Below, piece after piece: positions 17,041 to 20,867 of a stretch of 20,867 nucleotides of DNA; position 1 is the stretch's first letter; each line of letters begins with the position of its first letter. The notes below the pieces were generated by a model. That model had not been told where the DNA came from, made no database searches, and saw only the letters and a list, made by a program, of their open reading frames with translations. Location: contig CM044490.1 of NCBI GenBank assembly GCA_024364805.1, positions 90,571,397-90,592,263 of the forward strand. The letters run 5' to 3'. Source of the stretch: Euprymna scolopes (Eukaryota; Mollusca; Cephalopoda; Sepiida; Sepiolidae). Position numbers and translations under genes: made by a program.

Positions 17041-17230
17041 TGAAAAAGACCAAGTCTTAGGATGGTTAAAAGAAGCTTTATTTTATTGAGAACTACAAGC
17101 CACTATGATGCAAATTAGATAAATCTTTTGAAGATGAATGCAATTCCACGACCCATATATAACAATGTTGTATTTTTTTTTTAAATAAATAGAAAAAAGG
17201 GTTTTTAACCCGTTGGTGTGTAACAGAAAT
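17041..17230 (-). repeat. Second LTR-like terminus with adjacent 3' region (E3 lineage)
   Basis: 17041-17097 matches 15458-15516. The following sequence to about 17230 (with AAGGGTTTTTAACCC near 17195) shows weaker resemblance to 15517-15640 (AAGGGTTTTTTTTCAACCC). It is either the other LTR of E3 or the downstream end of a further broken copy of the same lineage; I cannot decide between these. Confidence 0.5.
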
Positions 17231-18373
17231 CAACACAGTTTCTTTCTGGGGTATTGCCACACGATCCAACGTATCAAAGTGTCAGATCAACAGCAACTAC
17301 CTTGTCTTCTGGTATCTGGACATCGCATCTTCTCCACAAATCATTGCGAGATATTATATTAATATTTCAGTACTGCAACAATGACTTTCAACAGCTAAAG
17401 CAGTAACTATTTTTCCTCAAATCTTTGCTTGATGGAAACAATCAACAGCAGTTTAGCCCCTTTCAACAACAGAACATCAACAATGATTGCTATCATAATC
17501 ACTATCGTCACAGCAACTAAAGAAGCCCCCAACAGATTCATGCATGATCATCATGAACAGCAGCAGCATCTCTGACTTCTACAACAGCTATGGCAAAAGC
17601 TACGGTTCTAAGTGAGTAAAAACAAGGATACTTCATTCAGCAACACCATACTATGCTAGCGATCAATCACCTTTCTTGTCAACTCACTGATTTATGAACT
17701 CTTGTTACAATCACATATTTGTTACTTTTTGTTTCCCTTTCTTTGCCAGCCTCATTATGCAAGTGGAGATATCCTGACATGATATTAATACAGGCAATGA
17801 TGCAGCAAAGAAAATGAAAGATCGTGCAGATATAACACACTATGATTTTGAACATTTCAAAAACAGCCAAAAACGCGTAATACAGTTTGTTAAAAAAAAA
17901 ATCAGGCTTAGGAAACATCAGCAGCAGCTTTTAAGGACTGTCAATACAATCTAGCAACGATGCTGAAACCAAACCTTCCCATACATCTATCTAATACTAA
18001 AAAAATGCCCTGAAAACTGGCCGGCAAAATCATCACCTTTCAAGGACCACCAGTACTCTCTAACAACGATGTTATAACCAAACCTTTACAGACATCTATT
18101 CAGTACTAAAGAGTGCCAGGAAATTCTGCAAACAAAATCATCCCTAACAATACTATGGAATAAGTCTGATCAGTTTAAAAGCAGTATAGCTGCATATGCA
18201 TTATCAAATTACTTAACAATTCGAAGTTTGTTGCTTCATGTTGCAGCATGTGAACCCAACAAGATTACATGCTAAATTGCTCATTTGACTATAATCATAG
18301 TACACCACAAATCCTGCTGATATGAAAATCCATTGAATAACTCCGTCGATAACTGTTCAACTTTAGCAACATG
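17231..18373. other. Unassigned stretch of about 1.1 kb
   Basis: No gene recognised on either strand. The sequence is rich in CAACAGC and CAGCAGCA-like words (about 17440-17600) but forms no long open frame. The minus-strand frame at 17679-17918 has hydrophobic stretches but no known motif and no supporting splice sites. A 109-bp tandem duplication lies at 17941-18155. Confidence 0.5.
17941..18155. repeat. Imperfect 109-bp tandem duplication
   Basis: CTAGCAACGATGCTGAAACCAAACC (in part) at 17951 recurs as CTAACAACGATGTTATAACC at 18060. Similar order follows in both: ACATCTAT, then a T.AGTACTAAA-like block, then CAAAATCATC. Spacing is 109 bp. The two units are clearly diverged, so the duplication is old. 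Confidence 0.75.
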
Positions 18374-18458
18374 TTGTGTAGATGTATGACGAAATGAGAC
18401 TGAAGATTTATATAGCTTGTATAAAGCTTTAGTCTCATTTCGTCATATATATACACAA
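18374..18458. repeat. Long near-perfect hairpin, 85 nt
   Basis: A left arm (18374-18405) and right arm (18427-18458) of 32 nt pair with about three mismatched or wobble positions. A 17-nt core is perfect: TATGACGAAATGAGACT (18385-18401) with AGTCTCATTTCGTCATA (18431-18447). Inside, TTTATA (18407-18412) pairs with TATAAA (18420-18425), leaving a 7-nt loop. Total size and small loop resemble a microRNA precursor. A tiny foldback element is an equally good reading. There is no flanking target duplication that I can define. Confidence 0.8.
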
Positions 18459-19277
18459 TTTATTCAGCTAAAAAGAGCGCCGGCAAAAAAACAAGGGGAA
18501 AGAAAGATGGCCGATCGCTGCTACTCCTGTCTCCCAGAAGGAGAGAGAAACAGGGGAAGTAATTCAGGGTAGGGAAGAAAAAGAAGAGTTCTTTTATTTT
18601 CAGGTCACAACACAACCAAAAACAGTGTAAATGTACTTGCTCCCATCGCCAATAATCATACAGACTCCCATGCGACCTTCACTTTGAATTTGAAGAATCG
18701 CTTGCAGGCAACACATACCAACAGTGCACTGAAACTGTTCAACACTCACTTGCACTACTGACATCAAACATACAAAACATTAACTTGCATTCCTGTTTTC
18801 TTCTAAAGAACCACTTGCATTACTCACTTTGATCTTCTTTGTGGATACATCTCCAACACATTTGCACATGCATTTTGTTCCTCATCCCAATGTTCTTGAT
18901 TTTTATCCAGGGAGATAACCTTGTCATTCTGACGTTGTTTATTACTTATTACTCCTAACAAAAATAAAGCAGATGTTTAACCTTTGAACGTTTCGAGATG
19001 TCTTTTTTTATATATCAGACAAATTAAATATTAAAATAAAATAAAATAAAAATATCAACTGTCCTGTATATATTTTACATAAAATTAAAATGGTTCAAGA
19101 TTCAACAAAGAAAATCGAAAGAAAATCTGACAACTTTTAAAATCAAATGATGCTGCCTTTATTGTTGATTCAATATCATTACAATTATTTTGTATGAGAG
19201 AGATCATTCTTATAAACTTATAAAAATACTATCGCCAATAGAAAAAGATTATGATGTTAATGTGTCTAGTGACGATG
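18459..19277. other. Unassigned stretch of about 0.8 kb
   Basis: No gene recognised. The block GAAGAGTTCTTTTATTTTCAGG (in part, about 18582-18602), read on the minus strand, gives an AATAAAAGAACTC-type poly(A) signal reminiscent of the E3 LTR-like ends, but nothing else supports an element. The rest is AT-rich. Confidence 0.4.
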
Positions 19278-19279
19278 TA

Positions 19280-20563
19280 CGAGGGGCAAGCAATAAGTAA
19301 TGCCCCTGGCCCACTTCCCATAGCAGTAGAGCAACGAAACTTGGCACAGTTATTAGTTTTTCTCTACATATGAACCACCCAGAGTTATGCATTTCTCCCA
19401 TCGTTGATGCAGCTCTGGAGACCGTTTTTGTAGAACACCCCAGGTTGGTCCTCCAACCACGACGTGACTTCAGAAATCAAGGTTGCATCGTTTGGGGAAC
19501 GCTTTCCTTTCAAAAACAACTTCATGGCTGGGAAGAGGTGAAAGTCAGAGGGTGCAAGGTCAGGACAGTAGGGAGGATGGAGGAAAATTACATAACCATA
19601 CGCCCGTGCTTCTGATCTGGCGACATGCGAGTTGTGAACCGGAGCGTTGTCCTGCAGGAGGAGGGTACCTTTGCTGATCTTGCCCCGCCTATTGATTTTG
19701 ATAGCTTCCCTTAATTTCCTCAAAAGTGAAGCATAATAGGCTCCTATAATTGTGGTACCCTTTACCAGGAAATCTGTCATCACTACTCCGTCTTGGTCCC
19801 AGAAGACTGTGAGCATGACCTTGCCAGTGGATGACTACACCCTTGCCTTCTTTGGAGGTGGTGAGCCCCAGTGGTTCCACTACATTGATTGGGCTTTGGT
19901 CTCTGGATCATAGTGATGGACCCAGGTTTCATCCTGTGTAATCAGTCTTTTGAAAAACTTTGACTCATCTTCTTGGCACATCTCCAAATTCATTCTCGAG
20001 CACTTGACGCGTTCTCGCTTCTGGAATGGTGTGAGCAACCTGGGAATCCATCTGGCAGACACCTTATGCATATGCGAATGGTCATGAATGATAGTTTCCA
20101 CAGACCCTGTACTAATCTTGACATCTTGGGCTATTTGGCGAATAGTAATGCGCCGATCTTCCAAAATAGCAGCCTCAACATGACAGACAGATGCCTCATC
20201 AATGGCAGAAGAGAGGCGACCAGATCTGGGAGCTGTTTCCACAGACTTCCGGCCATGTTTAAATTCACGATGCCAGTGTTTTACAAGGTCATATGATGGG
20301 GCATTATCACCATAAGTTTCTTTCATTTCATCAAGTCTCCTGTGGTGTACGTCCTTTCAAATACTGGATCACTGCTCGACATTCAACAGGCTCCATTTTA
20401 CACCTGACTCAGTTCAAACACCTGTAAAACAGAAACCACAATTAGTACAGAGCTGTAATTTGCCACATAACCCATAGAGGTATAAATCATTGCACATGCA
20501 AAATTTCAGCTAGATCAGAAAAATGGAAGTGGGTCAGGGGCATTACTTATTGCACGCCGCTCA
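19280..20563 (-). mobile_element. Mariner-family DNA transposon, 1284 bp, nearly full length
   Basis: Terminal inverted repeats of about 39 bp (19280-19318 and 20525-20563) share GCAATAAGTAATGCCCCTG and CCCACTTCC, with about five mismatches, mostly at the outer ends. A TA dinucleotide flanks both sides (19278-19279 and 20564-20565), the standard mariner target duplication. Length and a single intronless transposase on the minus strand fit the family (about 1.3 kb). The outer mismatches between the repeats and the frameshifts in the transposase show that this copy is inactive. The ends could in principle still be recognised by a related transposase. Confidence 0.9.
19353..20396 (-). pseudogene. 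Mariner D,D34D transposase, frameshifted
   Basis: Begins MEPVECRAVIQYLKGRTPQE at 20396. A one-base change near 20335-20330 moves the frame to DEMKETYGDNAPSYDLVKHW, the first helix-turn-helix region; a second follows (ILEDRRITIRQIAQDVKIST, about 20170-20110). The WVPHL-type linker motif reads WIPRLLTPFQ. The catalytic triad is present: LITQDETW (about 19950-19927), LLLQDNAPVH (about 19660-19630) and PDLAPSDFH, with 34 residues between the second and third aspartates. A stop after KAQSM plus a frameshift lies at 19880-19820. A further frameshift near 19390 comes before the usual C-terminus CITLGGSYVEKN, ending at 19353. Total length is about 348 codons, close to the family's 345. It cut and pasted the element in the nucleus; this copy cannot make a full protein. 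Confidence 0.9.
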
Positions 20564-20565
20564 TA

Positions 20566-20697
20566 GGTCTACAAAATTCGCAAATAATATTCATACAGAT
20601 TATAGCGCCATACCTATTTTATTTTTTGATATTTTTTAGCTGAATGAACAAAAAATGCGCAGATTTTATTTTCAATATTTATTAATCAATATTTTTA

Positions 20698-20700
<3 letters not shown>
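20566..20700. other. AT-rich flank of the mariner element
   Basis: No recognisable feature between the mariner end and the AT microsatellite. Confidence 0.5.

Positions 20701-20748
<48 letters not shown>
20701..20748. repeat. (AT)n microsatellite
   Basis: 24 uninterrupted AT units. Confidence 0.97.
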
Positions 20749-20755
<7 letters not shown>

Positions 20756-20867
20756 AAGGACATTCAAAAAGTAATTTTTCTATTTTTATTCAGCCTGAAT
20801 ATACTAAAGCGAAATGGATTGCAAATAGCATTGTTATGATGAATGAACTCATGCATTCATGACCTGA

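Noticed and set aside
20749-20867. GGACATTCAAAAAGTAATTT at about 20758 as the inverted repeat of a second mariner-like element.
   Set aside because: It resembles mariner ends in general, but no partner end or coding sequence lies within the window.
1-20867. tRNA, rRNA and tRNA-derived SINE sequences.
   Set aside because: I looked for A/B-box pairs, cloverleaf arms and conserved rRNA words and saw none that I could support by eye.

Overview
The window looks like repeat-dense, AT-rich nuclear DNA of an invertebrate animal. A mollusc, perhaps a cephalopod, is my best guess. This rests on the Ty3/gypsy families, the Helitron end with its CAACGCCGGGT core, long CT and TATG microsatellites and a mariner element, judged from memory only. 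No complete host gene is visible. Two weak hints of host gene structure are a promoter-like cluster with a possible first coding exon on the minus strand (about 120-330) and one possible internal exon on the minus strand (13657-13738).

Layout. 1-2190: promoter-like stretch, a 50-base T run, and a candidate LTR with CCAAT/TATA/initiator signals (family B, copy 1). 2193-3019: solo LTR of family A, plus strand. 3020-4239: mostly unassigned, with a short LTR-like block and a 31-bp triple repeat. 4240-4945: a Helitron-like 3' end on the minus strand followed by a degenerate array of about 150-bp units. 4950-11520: an old broken Ty3/gypsy element on the minus strand (called E1 here). It carries three later insertions: the 3' end of a LINE with a restriction-like endonuclease domain (5750-6260), a second broken gypsy element of another lineage with 109-bp LTRs (E2, 6654-9762), and a short non-autonomous Helitron (10231-10839). 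11575-12385: second family A LTR, plus strand. 12791-13134: family B copy 2, inverted relative to copy 1, beside a recent 180-bp tandem duplication. 13929-14654: third family A LTR, minus strand, with a clean 4-bp target duplication.

15458-17097: a third gypsy remnant (E3), same lineage as E2, itself split by a 537-bp insertion bounded by GGCAC duplications. 17098-19277: no gene recognised; it holds a 109-bp imperfect tandem duplication and a striking 85-nt hairpin at 18374-18458. 19280-20563: a nearly full-length mariner DNA transposon with about 39-bp terminal inverted repeats, a TA target duplication and a frameshifted transposase that keeps all three catalytic aspartates. The window ends with an AT microsatellite and unassigned sequence.

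The genes do not form a working pathway. The region is a stack of fossils in which the order of insertion can be partly read. The most interesting signals are the hairpins at the 3' ends of the family A LTRs, whose paired arms differ between copies yet still pair, the perfectly inverted ends of the E2 LTRs, the 85-nt hairpin, and the promoter-like cluster at the left edge. All family names come from motif recognition without any database search.
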